64,000 nt of DNA from Salinibacterium xinjiangense (lineage in GTDB: Bacteria; Actinomycetota; Actinomycetes; Actinomycetales; Microbacteriaceae), in contig NZ_BMLC01000005.1 of the NCBI RefSeq assembly GCF_014645015.1, forward strand, positions 124,001 to 188,000. Direction: 5' to 3'. Position numbers and translations under genes: made by a program. Position 1 is the first letter of the stretch, and every line of letters begins with the position of its first letter. The notes beneath the pieces were generated by a model that saw nothing but the letters and a program-made list of their open reading frames with translations, did no database searches and had not been told where the DNA came from. Below, piece after piece: positions 36,476-45,107 of the stretch.

Positions 36476-37771
36476 TCACTCGTACCGCAGGGAGTCGATC
36501 GGGCTCTGGCGCGCTGCCCGTGATGCGGGAAGCACGGCCGCGATGAAGGCGATTCCCATCACCAGCAGCAGTACCGTCACGATTGCACCCGGCGTGAAGG
36601 TGAGGATCTGGAGCCCGGCCAGATCGGCAAGCAGTCCGTCTGCGAGCACCTGGCTGATTATTCCACCCACGAGCATCGCCACCCCGGCACCGATGGTGCT
36701 CCCGAGGAATCCGATGAAGACGGCTTCGGTGCTGAACAGGGCGAAGATCCGACCGCCGCTCATCCCCATGGCCTTCATCAGGCCGATCTCGCGAGTGCGT
36801 TCCTGCACGCTCATCAACAGGGTATTGATGATGCCGAACCCTGCTGCGAGTAGCGCGATCACAGCAAAAGCATTGAGCACGAGGATGATCCCGTCGATGA
36901 CCGACTGGAAGGTACCGATCTGGTCCGTGACGGTCGTGCCGGCGTAACCCGCCGTCACGAGATCGGCCTTCAGCGCGGCGACCTCTGCCTCGGTCGCGTC
37001 AGCAGCGAAAGTGACGGTCGCACTTCCGTACTGCGACGAGGTGCCGGTCGGGATCCCGACGTTCTGGGCGTCATACAGGGTACTGGTGAGGGGTTCGTTG
37101 AGGCTGGGCGTCGCGCCGAACAGTGTGGGTTCCTGTACCCCGACAACCACGGCATCCACCGTCGTCTGCTCACCCAGGGCGTTGGTGACGGCGATGGTGA
37201 CCGTCTTACCCACGGCATCGTCATTGCCGGTGAAGCCGAGAGTCTCGATGAAGGTGGTGGGCAGGATGATCTGCAGGTTCGAGCTAGCGGTATCGAACAT
37301 CGTGCCGGCCGCCAGTTCGACGCGGATCCCGGCGCTGAGCGGGCTGACCGTGAGCTGGAACTTACCCTCGGTTCCATATTCGATGTAGTCCGGTCGCACA
37401 CTCACGATCGGTGCAGCCGTCCTCACGCCATCAATTGCCCTGATGGTGTCAAGATCATCGTCGGTCATCGCCTGGACGGTGGAACCGGGAGGCCCCACGC
37501 CGCTCGACACCTCGGTCGAGCCGCTCTCCTCGTAGGGCTGCGGTCCCTCTGTCTCTGCGGTGGCGACGACGGGTTTGGTGACGTTCATCACATCCGGAGC
37601 CCCGATCGAGGCGATCTGGCTGTCGATGTAGTTGTTGACTCCCGCGCCGAGTCCGTTCGTGAGAGTGAGGGTGAACGCGCCGATGAAGATCGCGATGACG
37701 GTGAGCGTGGTGCGAAGGCGGCTCCTGAACGAGTTTCCGATCGCCGTGGCGACGATATCGACGGCCCTCAT
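36476..37771 (-). CDS. ABC transporter permease (MacB/FtsX family)
   Basis: This 431-residue protein begins with a transmembrane helix (about 18-42). A large extracytoplasmic MacB-type periplasmic core domain (about 45-280) follows, then three more helices in the FtsX domain with the pattern VQERTREIGLMKAMGMSGGRIF. It should work with the adjacent ATPase as a mechanotransmission-type exporter or lipoprotein/peptide extruder. The substrate is unknown. The start overlaps the ATPase stop by 4 nt, so the pair is translationally coupled. Confidence 0.88.
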   Translation of the reverse strand: MRAVDIVATAIGNSFRSRLRTTLTVIAIFIGAFTLTLTNGLGAGVNNYIDSQIASIGAPDVMNVTKPVVATAETEGPQPYEESGSTEVSSGVGPPGSTVQAMTDDDLDTIRAIDGVRTAAPIVSVRPDYIEYGTEGKFQLTVSPLSAGIRVELAAGTMFDTASSNLQIILPTTFIETLGFTGNDDAVGKTVTIAVTNALGEQTTVDAVVVGVQEPTLFGATPSLNEPLTSTLYDAQNVGIPTGTSSQYGSATVTFAADATEAEVAALKADLVTAGYAGTTVTDQIGTFQSVIDGIILVLNAFAVIALLAAGFGIINTLLMSVQERTREIGLMKAMGMSGGRIFALFSTEAVFIGFLGSTIGAGVAMLVGGIISQVLADGLLADLAGLQILTFTPGAIVTVLLLVMGIAFIAAVLPASRAARQSPIDSLRYE

Positions 37772-38487
37772 GCTCCGACCTCCCGCGTATGGCGCGCACC
37801 GACCGCCGGTTCGTCGATCACCAGTCCGTCTTTCAGGTAGATGCGGCGGGATGCCCGAGCCGCCAGGTCCTCGTCGTGGGTGACGATCACGAGCGTGATG
37901 CCCTGGGTGCGGTTGAGCTCGAACAAGAGGTCCTCCACCACTGCGCCGGTGGCCGAGTCGAGATTGCCCGTGGGCTCATCCGCAAAAATAATGCGGGGGT
38001 TGTTCACAAGCGCCCTAGCGATGACCACGCGTTGCTTTTGACCGCCTGAAAGGTCAACGGCCTTCGAGCTGGATTTCTCAGCGAGTTCGAGTTTCTCGAG
38101 CGCGGCCATGGCCCGCTTCGTACGCTCACGAGAGGGAATCCTGGCGATCTTCAGTGGAAGCATCACGTTGTCGAGCACGGTGGTGTTGGGTGTCAGGAAG
38201 AACTGCTGGAAGACGAAGCCGAACGTCCGGTTGCGCAGGGCATTGAGGCGCGAACCCTTGAGCTTCGAGGCATCCGTGCCATCCACGATAAGTTCACCGC
38301 TGCTGGGCGCGTCGAGCATCGCCAGGATGTGCATGAGTGTTGACTTCCCCGAGCCGCTCTTGCCGACGATGGCGATGGACTCGCCGTCAGCTATGTCCAG
38401 AGTCACCCCCTTGAGGGCATCGAAACGGCTCGAGCCGCTTCCGTAATGTTTCGTGAGGTTGCGAATGGACAGCACAGGCGTGGTCAT
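37768..38487 (-). CDS. ABC transporter ATP-binding protein (MacB/LolD type)
   Basis: This nucleotide-binding subunit partners the FtsX-type permease. Walker A GKSGSGKST is near 40, the signature LSGGQKQRV near 145, and Walker B IIFADEPTGNLDS near 165. The length of 239 residues is normal. The -10 box CATACT lies 7 nt before the ATG, so the transcript is probably leaderless. The exported substrate cannot be inferred. Confidence 0.9.
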   Translation of the reverse strand: MTTPVLSIRNLTKHYGSGSSRFDALKGVTLDIADGESIAIVGKSGSGKSTLMHILAMLDAPSSGELIVDGTDASKLKGSRLNALRNRTFGFVFQQFFLTPNTTVLDNVMLPLKIARIPSRERTKRAMAALEKLELAEKSSSKAVDLSGGQKQRVVIARALVNNPRIIFADEPTGNLDSATGAVVEDLLFELNRTQGITLVIVTHDEDLAARASRRIYLKDGLVIDEPAVGARHTREVGA

Positions 38488-38494
38488 GGCAAGA

Positions 38495-38500
38495 AGTATG
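38495..38500 (-). promoter_or_regulatory. -10 box of a leaderless promoter for the ABC exporter operon
   Basis: On the minus strand CATACT ends 7 nt before the ATPase ATG at 38487, with no ribosome binding site. Confidence 0.45.
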
Positions 38501-38573
38501 CCAAGGGAATGAGGCGAGGTCGTCGTCTCCCGGGCGGTTTTCAGCTACTCCCGTCGGAGTCCATTCGACTTGA

Positions 38574-38579
38574 TATCCT
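38574..38579 (+). promoter_or_regulatory. -10 box of a leaderless promoter for the SRPBCC protein
   Basis: TATCCT lies 7 nt before the ATG at 38587, and no ribosome binding site is present. Confidence 0.5.
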
Positions 38580-38586
38580 GTGGCGC

Positions 38587-39018
38587 ATGGCTGACGGAAT
38601 CACTATGACTCGCACGTTCGGCGCGACTCCGGAGCAGGTGTTCGCGGCGTGGACGGTACCCCGGTACTTTGCAGAATGGTTCGGCACATTCGACATGCCG
38701 GTGGATTCGGTGACGATGGATCTGCGGGTGGGTGGAAGCTGGAAGGCCATAATGCATGCGCCCGACGGGAGCATCATCCATTGGGCGGGGGAGTACACGG
38801 ATGTCGAGCCACCACTCCGACTGTCGTTCACGATGACAGACAGGCCCGCCGACGACGCGCGGGAGCCTGTCGTCATCGAGATATCACCGGTGGATGACGG
38901 AGCACGGATGACGCTGGCGCAAGCGGCGGCAGGCTTCGGTGAAGAGCAGATTGCTGCGACGATAGCCGGCTACGACCTCTTTTTCGACGACATGGAAAAG
39001 GTCCTCGCCTCGATGTAG
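38587..39018 (+). CDS. SRPBCC (AHSA1-like) domain protein
   Basis: This single-domain 143-residue protein of the START/AHSA1 superfamily has a helix-grip fold with a hydrophobic cavity. It opens with the family pattern TRTFGATPEQVFAAWTVP, followed by GGSWKAIMHAPDG and a C-terminal helix with FDDMEKVLASM. The frame is open upstream to 38446, but ATG 38587 starts the homologous part and has a -10 box. No ligand or partner can be named; such proteins often bind lipids or are co-encoded with ArsR regulators, which are absent here. Confidence 0.85.
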   Translation: MADGITMTRTFGATPEQVFAAWTVPRYFAEWFGTFDMPVDSVTMDLRVGGSWKAIMHAPDGSIIHWAGEYTDVEPPLRLSFTMTDRPADDAREPVVIEISPVDDGARMTLAQAAAGFGEEQIAATIAGYDLFFDDMEKVLASM

Positions 39019-39058
39019 TGGCGATCGAGCGCGACAGGGAGGGAAAAGGGCGGAAGAG

Positions 39059-39640
39059 CTAGACCGGAAACTGTCCGCGCTTGACCTGCGGCTTGGGCAG
39101 GCGCATCAAACGCAGCTGCAACGCGCGCATGGCGGCGTACCAGCGCACCTTCTCGAGGCGATCTGCGCCGAACTTGGCTGCGATTTTTCGCTTCACAATG
39201 AAGCCGAGCACCACAACGTCGATGATGGCGACGAGGAAGAACGCCCAGAGGGCGACGAGGCCGATGGCCTGGACCTCTGGCTGGGGGAAGAAGGTCAGGA
39301 TGATCACGACGAACATCAGCGGGATCAGCAACTCGCCCACGCTGAATCGCGCATCGACATAGTCCCGGACGTACCGCTTCTGCGGTCCGCGGTCGCGCAT
39401 CGGCAGGAACTTCTCCTCGCCGGCCGCCATGCCGATGCGGGCCCGTTCCCGTTGGGCCTGCATCTGGCTGCGCGCCGCTTTCCGGGCTGCCGTACGGTCG
39501 CTCGACACGAGGGGCTGCTTGCGAGCAAGCTCTCGTTCCCGGCGGGTGGGAGTTGCGTGGCCCTTGCCGCTGGAGATGCTGTCCTGATTGAGCTCGTAGC
39601 CTGCTTTGTTGGCTGCGTCGCTCTCTGATGTCTTGGCCAC
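39059..39640 (-). CDS. DUF3043 membrane protein
   Basis: This 193-residue actinobacterial protein has a basic N-terminal half with PTRRERELARK and a conserved MRDRGPQKRYVRDYVDAR segment. Two adjacent transmembrane helices follow (about 107-126 and 132-153), then a short basic tail. The function of DUF3043 is unknown. GTG 39640 with AGGAT upstream is preferred over the longer open frame to 39820. It is divergent from the M20 dipeptidase gene. Confidence 0.85.
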   Translation of the reverse strand: MAKTSESDAANKAGYELNQDSISSGKGHATPTRRERELARKQPLVSSDRTAARKAARSQMQAQRERARIGMAAGEEKFLPMRDRGPQKRYVRDYVDARFSVGELLIPLMFVVIILTFFPQPEVQAIGLVALWAFFLVAIIDVVVLGFIVKRKIAAKFGADRLEKVRWYAAMRALQLRLMRLPKPQVKRGQFPV

Positions 39641-39666
39641 GGGGGATCCTCGCCTCTGTCGAGCTT

Positions 39667-39672
39667 TAAGAT
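39667..39672 (+). promoter_or_regulatory. -10 box of a leaderless promoter for the M20 dipeptidase
   Basis: TAAGAT lies 7 nt before the ATG at 39680, with no ribosome binding site. Confidence 0.5.
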
Positions 39673-39679
39673 TACTCGC

Positions 39680-41077
39680 ATGACTGAAATGCTGCTGCCG
39701 CATCCGCTTCTCGCTGAACTGACAGAGGCGGTGCGAGACGGGATGCCCGTGGCTATCGCCGAGCTCGGGGACCTCGTTCGCATACCCTCGGTGTCGTGGG
39801 ATGGATTCGACGCCGAGCATGTCGCAACCAGCGCCTCAGCCGTAAAGGTGCTGCTCGATGGGCTCGGCGTGTTCGACACGGTGGAGATCTCGACGGCGCC
39901 CATCGACGACGAACGCACCGGTCATCCTGCGCTGCTGGCAACTCGCCAGTCGAAGAACGGCAAGCCGACGATCCTTTTGTATGCGCATCACGACGTGCAG
40001 CCCCCCGGAAACCCGGCGGATTGGGATTCGAGCCCGTTCGAGCCGACGGTTCGCGGCGACCGGCTCTACGGCCGCGGCGCCGCCGACGACAAGGCCGGAG
40101 TGATGGCTCACATCGCCGCGATCCGCGCCTTCGTCGACACCGTCGGACACGATTTCGACCTCGGTCTCGTCGCATTCTTCGAAGGCGAGGAGGAGTTCGG
40201 CTCGCGGTCGTTCGCTAACTTCGTCGTGCAGCACCGCGAACAACTCGCAGCCGATGTGATCGTCGTCGCCGATTCAGATAACTGGGACGTGAACACTCCG
40301 GCGTTGACCGTCGGACTTCGCGGCAATGTGACATTCAAACTGAAGATCTCCACTCTCAAGCACGCATCGCACTCCGGCATGTTCGGTGGAGCCGCGCCCG
40401 ACGCCATGCTCGCCGCGATCAAGCTTCTCGCCACCCTCCACGCTGACGACGGTTCGGTAGCGGTGAAAGGGCTGACGAGCCGTGAATCCGAGACGCCGCC
40501 ATACTCTGAGGCCACACTTGCCGAAGAAGCAGCGCTTCTCGACGGCGTCTCAGCGATCGGTCACGGTTCTGTACTATCACGGCTGTGGGACCAGCCGGCC
40601 ATCACGATTACCGGGATCGACGCACCCACTGTGGTGAATGCATCGAATACCCTCGCGCCCTCCATCATGGTGAAGCTCAGCGCCAGAATCGCGCCGGGAC
40701 AAACGGCCGCTGACGCTTATGAAGCGCTCGAGGCGCACCTGCTGGCTCACGCACCGTTCGGCGCTCATGTCGAGATCTCGGATGTGGATCGCGGCGATCC
40801 TTTTCTCGTCGACACCAGTGGTTGGGCCGTGGCCGAGGCGAAAGACGCCATGTATCAGGCCTGGGGCGTCGAGCCGCTCGAGACTGGCATCGGCGGTTCC
40901 ATCCCGTTCATCTCCACGCTGGTCGAGAACTTCCCGCAGGCGCAGATTCTCGTGACGGGCGTTGAGGATCCGGATTCGCGCGCTCACAGCCCGAACGAAT
41001 CCCTCCATCTCGGGGTATTCCAGCGGGCGATCCTCACCGAGGCCGTGCTGCTGGCAAAGCTCGAAACGCGAGGGTAG
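39680..41077 (+). CDS. M20-family metallodipeptidase
   Basis: This is a cytoplasmic zinc-dependent dipeptidase or deacylase. Metal-binding and catalytic blocks are LLYAHHDVQPPG, GRGAADDKAG and FFEGEEEFGS, and the C-terminal IGGSIPFI and HSPNE segments complete the site. A dimerisation domain is inserted at about 200-330. The length of 465 residues matches actinobacterial DUF-free M20 dipeptidases. Its stop codon is reused in the -10 box of the next gene. The substrate is unknown. Confidence 0.9.
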   Translation: MTEMLLPHPLLAELTEAVRDGMPVAIAELGDLVRIPSVSWDGFDAEHVATSASAVKVLLDGLGVFDTVEISTAPIDDERTGHPALLATRQSKNGKPTILLYAHHDVQPPGNPADWDSSPFEPTVRGDRLYGRGAADDKAGVMAHIAAIRAFVDTVGHDFDLGLVAFFEGEEEFGSRSFANFVVQHREQLAADVIVVADSDNWDVNTPALTVGLRGNVTFKLKISTLKHASHSGMFGGAAPDAMLAAIKLLATLHADDGSVAVKGLTSRESETPPYSEATLAEEAALLDGVSAIGHGSVLSRLWDQPAITITGIDAPTVVNASNTLAPSIMVKLSARIAPGQTAADAYEALEAHLLAHAPFGAHVEISDVDRGDPFLVDTSGWAVAEAKDAMYQAWGVEPLETGIGGSIPFISTLVENFPQAQILVTGVEDPDSRAHSPNESLHLGVFQRAILTEAVLLAKLETRG

Positions 41078-41080
41078 AAT
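41075..41080 (+). promoter_or_regulatory. -10 box of a leaderless promoter overlapping the dipeptidase stop codon
   Basis: TAGAAT uses the preceding gene's TAG stop as its first three bases and ends 6 nt before the ATG of the Fe-S carrier gene. Confidence 0.5.
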
Positions 41081-41086
41081 CGAAGT

Positions 41087-41470
41087 ATGACTGACACCGC
41101 TACGAGCACTGAACTCACAACCGAGGCCACCAGCACCACCGCGCACGGTGTCGGGCTCACCGATGCTGCTGCCGACAAGGTCAGGAGCCTGATGGCGCAG
41201 GAGGGTCGCGACGATCTGAAGTTGCGCCTCGCTGTGCAGCCCGGTGGCTGCTCAGGCCTCATCTACCAGCTCTACTTCGATGAGCGCACTCTCGATGGCG
41301 ACGCTGTCGTCGAGTTCGGAGAAGGCGTCGGAGTCGTCCTCGACAAAATGAGCGTGCCGTATCTCGACGGAGCAACCATCGACTTCGAAGACACCATCCA
41401 GAAGCAGGGTTTCACAATCGACAACCCCAACGCGCAGGGCAGTTGCGCCTGCGGAGACAGCTTCCACTAA
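41087..41470 (+). CDS. erpA: A-type iron-sulfur cluster carrier (ErpA/IscA family)
   Basis: It delivers Fe-S clusters to apoproteins. The three cluster-binding cysteines are present: one in VQPGGCSGLIYQL and two in the C-terminal SCACGDSFH. The length of 127 residues includes a Thr/Ser-rich N-terminal extension of about 20 residues. It lies just before the cytochrome oxidase genes, a common actinobacterial arrangement, and is closed by a strong terminator. ErpA or IscA naming is interchangeable here. Confidence 0.9.
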   Translation: MTDTATSTELTTEATSTTAHGVGLTDAAADKVRSLMAQEGRDDLKLRLAVQPGGCSGLIYQLYFDERTLDGDAVVEFGEGVGVVLDKMSVPYLDGATIDFEDTIQKQGFTIDNPNAQGSCACGDSFH

Positions 41471-41487
41471 CCCCAATATTTTCAGGG

Positions 41488-41515
41488 AAAACGCGCCAGC
41501 AATGGCGCGTTTTTT
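41488..41515 (+). terminator. Intrinsic terminator after the Fe-S carrier gene
   Basis: A stem with arms at 41488-41498 and 41503-41513, GC-rich in its centre, closes a GCAA loop and runs into six T residues. It cleanly separates the Fe-S carrier gene from ctaC. Confidence 0.9.
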
Positions 41516-41606
41516 CGTTCCCGCGACGTGGCGAGGTGACCAGTCGGGCGTCGCTCCCGTTATACACTTATGGGGTATCTTGTCTATGTTTTGCGAGAGG
41601 TAACTG

Positions 41607-42464
41607 GTGCGCTCCAACCGCCGTCTTCGATGGATTGCCATTCCGCTTGGCGTCCTCGTCACGATCGCCCTGGCTGGCTGCACGCCGGAACAGCTTCACG
41701 GCTGGCTCCCCGGTAGCGGCGAGACAACCAACCACACGTCGTCCGTGGTCGGGCTGTGGGTGACGTCGTGGATCGTCCTGCTTGCGGTCGGCGTCGTTAC
41801 ATGGGGCCTCATCATCTGGACCGCAGTGGTGTACCGCCGGCGCAAGGGCCAGACGGGCCTGCCGGTGCAATTGCGCTACAACCTCCCTATCGAGATGTTC
41901 TACACGATCGTCCCGCTCTTCCTGGTCCTCGGCTTCTTCGCATTTACGGCGAGGGACCAGGCGCAGATCGAAGAACCTACCAAGAACCCCGACGTTCAAA
42001 TCGAGGTCATCGGCAAGCGCTGGGCATGGGATTTCAACTACGTCACAGATGACGCCTACAGCACGGGTGTTCAGGCGACCTTCAACGCGAACGGCTCTAT
42101 CAACACCGACAACCTTCCGGTGCTGTACCTGCCGGTTGACAAGACGATCGAGATCAAGATCGAATCTCGCGACGTCATCCATTCATTCTGGGTAGTGGAT
42201 TTCCTTTACAAGAAGGACATGATCCCCGGCAAGAGCAACTACATGTATTTCACACCCACCGAGTTGGGTACCTTCCAGGGCAAATGCGCAGAGCTGTGCG
42301 GCGAGTACCACTCGCTCATGCTCTTCACCGTGAAGGTCGTCTCCGAGGCTGATTATGGCGCCTACATCGCCGAGCAGAAGGCCACCGGATTCGACGGCCA
42401 GATCGGGCTCGAGTACAACGTGAACCAGAACCTGCCCGGCAACGGCAGTAGCGACGAGGGATAG
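41607..42464 (+). CDS. ctaC: Cytochrome c oxidase subunit II
   Basis: It carries the CuA centre that takes electrons from cytochrome cc (QcrC) in the aa3 oxidase. The N-terminal lipoprotein signal ends at the lipobox LAGC with Cys25, so it is lipid-anchored. Two transmembrane helices follow (about 45-70 and 90-112). The CuA ligands are in [12 protein letters not shown]. It starts at GTG with GAGAGG upstream and is 2 nt from ctaD, in one operon with ctaD and ctaF. Confidence 0.95.
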   Translation: MRSNRRLRWIAIPLGVLVTIALAGCTPEQLHGWLPGSGETTNHTSSVVGLWVTSWIVLLAVGVVTWGLIIWTAVVYRRRKGQTGLPVQLRYNLPIEMFYTIVPLFLVLGFFAFTARDQAQIEEPTKNPDVQIEVIGKRWAWDFNYVTDDAYSTGVQATFNANGSINTDNLPVLYLPVDKTIEIKIESRDVIHSFWVVDFLYKKDMIPGKSNYMYFTPTELGTFQGKCAELCGEYHSLMLFTVKVVSEADYGAYIAEQKATGFDGQIGLEYNVNQNLPGNGSSDEG

Positions 42465-42466
42465 CA

Positions 42467-44221
42467 ATGACGACAACAGTCGACCGGCCGACCACCACAG
42501 GTGGTTCGTCGACGTCAGAAACCATCGGCGGATCAAAGGTCGAGCGCAAGGGCAACATCGTTGTCGGCTGGATCACCTCCACTGACCACAAGACCATCGG
42601 GTACATGTACCTGATCACGTCTTTCATCTACTTCCTGCTGGGCGGCGTGATGGCCCTGGTCATTCGCGCGCAGTTGTTTGCTCCGGGCCTGTCGGTCGTG
42701 GCCACGGGGGAGCAGTACAACCAGCTATTCACGATGCACGGCACGATCATGCTGCTCATGTTCGCGACTCCGCTGTTCGCCGGTTTTGCCAACGTCCTGA
42801 TGCCATTGCAAATCGGAGCTCCTGACGTCGCGTTCCCTCGACTGAATGCCTTCGCATACTGGCTCTACAGCTTCGGCTCGTTGATCGCGGTCGCCGGGTT
42901 CCTCACCCCGCAGGGTGCGGCAGCATTTGGATGGTTCGCTTACGCTCCGCTGTCGAGCACAACCTTCTCGCCGGGTTTCGGTGCCAACCTGTGGGTATTC
43001 GGACTTGCACTGAGCGGGTTCGGCACCATCCTCGGGGCAGTGAACTTCATCACCACGATCATCACCATGCGCGCCCCCGGCATGACCATGTTCCGCATGC
43101 CGATCTTCACCTGGAATACGCTCGTGACCTCGTTGCTGGTCATCATGGCGTTCCCGGTCCTCGCGGCCGCGCTGTTCGCGCTCGGCGCCGACAGGGTGGT
43201 GGGCGCTCATATCTACGACCCCGCCAACGGCGGCGTCATCCTCTGGCAGCACCTGTTTTGGTTCTTTGGGCACCCGGAGGTCTACATCATCGCGCTGCCG
43301 TTCTTCGGCATCGTCTCCGAGATCTTCCCGGTGTTCGCGCGTAAGCCGATCTTCGGTTATCGCACCCTGATCTATGCGACGATCGCGATCGCTGCCCTGT
43401 CGATCACAGTGTGGGCTCACCACATGTACGTGACCGGGTCGGTGCTGCTGCCCTTCTTCTCGCTGATGACGATGCTGATCGCGGTGCCAACCGGGGTGAA
43501 AATCTTCAACTGGATCGGCACCATGTGGCGGGGTTCCATCACATTCGAGACGCCCATGCTCTGGGCGATCGGCTTCCTGATCACCTTCACGTTCGGTGGA
43601 CTCACCGGAGTGATCCTGGCCAGCCCGCCGCTCGACTTCCACGTGTCTGATACCTACTTCGTCGTCGCGCACTTCCACTACGTAGTGTTCGGCACCGTCG
43701 TGTTCGCGATGTTCGCTGGCTTCTACTTCTGGTGGCCGAAGTGGACAGGCAAAATGCTCAACGAGCGCCTCGGCAAGATTCATTTCTGGCTGCTGTTCGT
43801 GGGCTTCCACACGACATTCCTTATCCAGCACTGGATCGGAGTACTCGCGCTACCGCGCCGTTACCGCACCTACCTCGAGTCCGACGGTGTGACCTGGATG
43901 AACCAGGTCTCTACCACCGGGGCGGCGATCCTGGCCATCTCGATGCTGCCGTTCTTCTACAACGTCTACATCACGGGCCGCAAAGCGCCCAAGGTGACTG
44001 TGGACGACCCATGGGGTTACGGTCGCTCGCTCGAGTGGGCCACGAGCTGCCCGCCGCCGCGTCACAACTTCACCTCCATCCCTCGCATCCGGTCCGAGGC
44101 TCCCGCGTTCGACCTGAACCACCCAGAGGCTGGGATTCCGGTCGGGATCGGGGGCGTGGGGTCGCTGAAGGATGCTCCAGACGCGCCTGTCTACGACCTC
44201 GGCGACGAGAAGGTCAAGTAG
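42467..44221 (+). CDS. ctaD: Cytochrome c oxidase subunit I
   Basis: This catalytic subunit holds heme a and the heme a3-CuB centre and pumps protons. Twelve transmembrane helices are present; the CuB/heme histidines occur in [23 protein letters not shown] and HFHYVVFG. The length of 584 residues is normal for actinobacterial CtaD. It is followed 2 nt later by ctaF. Confidence 0.97.
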   Translation: MTTTVDRPTTTGGSSTSETIGGSKVERKGNIVVGWITSTDHKTIGYMYLITSFIYFLLGGVMALVIRAQLFAPGLSVVATGEQYNQLFTMHGTIMLLMFATPLFAGFANVLMPLQIGAPDVAFPRLNAFAYWLYSFGSLIAVAGFLTPQGAAAFGWFAYAPLSSTTFSPGFGANLWVFGLALSGFGTILGAVNFITTIITMRAPGMTMFRMPIFTWNTLVTSLLVIMAFPVLAAALFALGADRVVGAHIYDPANGGVILWQHLFWFFGHPEVYIIALPFFGIVSEIFPVFARKPIFGYRTLIYATIAIAALSITVWAHHMYVTGSVLLPFFSLMTMLIAVPTGVKIFNWIGTMWRGSITFETPMLWAIGFLITFTFGGLTGVILASPPLDFHVSDTYFVVAHFHYVVFGTVVFAMFAGFYFWWPKWTGKMLNERLGKIHFWLLFVGFHTTFLIQHWIGVLALPRRYRTYLESDGVTWMNQVSTTGAAILAISMLPFFYNVYITGRKAPKVTVDDPWGYGRSLEWATSCPPPRHNFTSIPRIRSEAPAFDLNHPEAGIPVGIGGVGSLKDAPDAPVYDLGDEKVK

Positions 44222-44223
44222 GC

Positions 44224-44664
44224 ATGTCAACCAATGCACGCCTGTTCTGGGTTTTGGCAGGCTTCTTCTTCGCGGCCGACATCGCCTACATAGTCTGGTC
44301 ACTTCTCGTCTCGGCCAGACCGGCAGCACAGACGGCACCGCAGATCGAATGGGTCGGTGCTGTTGCCATCGGGCTCACCGGCGCACTTTCTGCCCTCATC
44401 GCGTTCTACATCGGGCGCATTTACAAGTCACAGGGTGGTGAGCTTCCTGAAGATCGGCTCGACGCGAACATCGATGATGGTGATGCCGAGCAGGGCTTCT
44501 TCAGCCCGTGGAGCTGGTGGCCGATCGTACTCGCGAGCAGCGCGGCGCTGACGTTCCTCGGCATTGCTGTCGGCCCGTGGATCTCGTTCATCGGTGTAGC
44601 TATATTCCTGATCAGCATCGTGGGGTGGATCTTTGAGTACTACCGCGGATACTTCGCCCGCTAG
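44224..44664 (+). CDS. ctaF: Cytochrome c oxidase subunit IV
   Basis: This small actinobacterial oxidase subunit stabilises the aa3 complex in the bcc-aa3 supercomplex. Four hydrophobic helices are visible in 146 residues, with the family patterns EDRLDANIDDGDAEQGFFSPWSWWP and GWIFEYYRGYFAR at the C-terminus. ATG 44224 is 2 nt after the ctaD stop. The acetyltransferase gene begins inside its 3' end. Confidence 0.92.
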   Translation: MSTNARLFWVLAGFFFAADIAYIVWSLLVSARPAAQTAPQIEWVGAVAIGLTGALSALIAFYIGRIYKSQGGELPEDRLDANIDDGDAEQGFFSPWSWWPIVLASSAALTFLGIAVGPWISFIGVAIFLISIVGWIFEYYRGYFAR

Positions 44665-45094
44665 CACGTTCAGGCTTCGGCCGGCCGTCGAAGCCGACTC
44701 GTCGTGCGTCTTCTCCCTGCTCCAGCAGCTTGAGGGCTATTCTCCGGAGCAGGAGGCGTTCGATAAGAATTTCGCGTTCCTGCTTCAGGATGAAGCCACC
44801 ACACTGTTTCTTGTCGGAGCAGACCTGGATGGCACCGTAGTGGGCTACGCGTTGACCACCATCACCCCTCTGCTTCATGTCAACGGCAGCTCCGCGCAGT
44901 TGCAGGAGTTGGCCGTGGACGTTACCCGCCAGGGTGAGGGGATCGGCACTGCCCTCATAGAAGAAGTCGAGCGGCTGTGTCGTGAGCGCGAGGTCAGGCA
45001 GTTGACGGTGCCCAGTCGTCGCTCAGCCGACTTCTACGAGCGCATCGGATACCGGTCTACCGCCGACTTCCTGAAGCGCACCCTTTACAGCTGA
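44633..45094 (+). CDS. GNAT-family N-acetyltransferase
   Basis: This 153-residue protein has the acetyl-CoA-binding motif A as VDVTRQGEGIGTALIEEVE and the C-terminal YERIGYRSTADFLKR. The opening FRLRPAVEADSSCVFSLLQQLEGY is typical of small GNATs. The only suitable start is TTG 44633, overlapping ctaF by 32 nt, which would make it co-translated with the oxidase operon. The substrate is unknown. Confidence 0.8.
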   Translation: MSTTADTSPASTFRLRPAVEADSSCVFSLLQQLEGYSPEQEAFDKNFAFLLQDEATTLFLVGADLDGTVVGYALTTITPLLHVNGSSAQLQELAVDVTRQGEGIGTALIEEVERLCREREVRQLTVPSRRSADFYERIGYRSTADFLKRTLYS

Positions 45095-45107
45095 GACCTC
45101 GTTGGGG

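Noticed and set aside
42725-43831. A 368-codon minus-strand frame opposite ctaD
   Set aside because: It is antisense to an intact oxidase subunit I gene, with strongly biased residue content and no domain.
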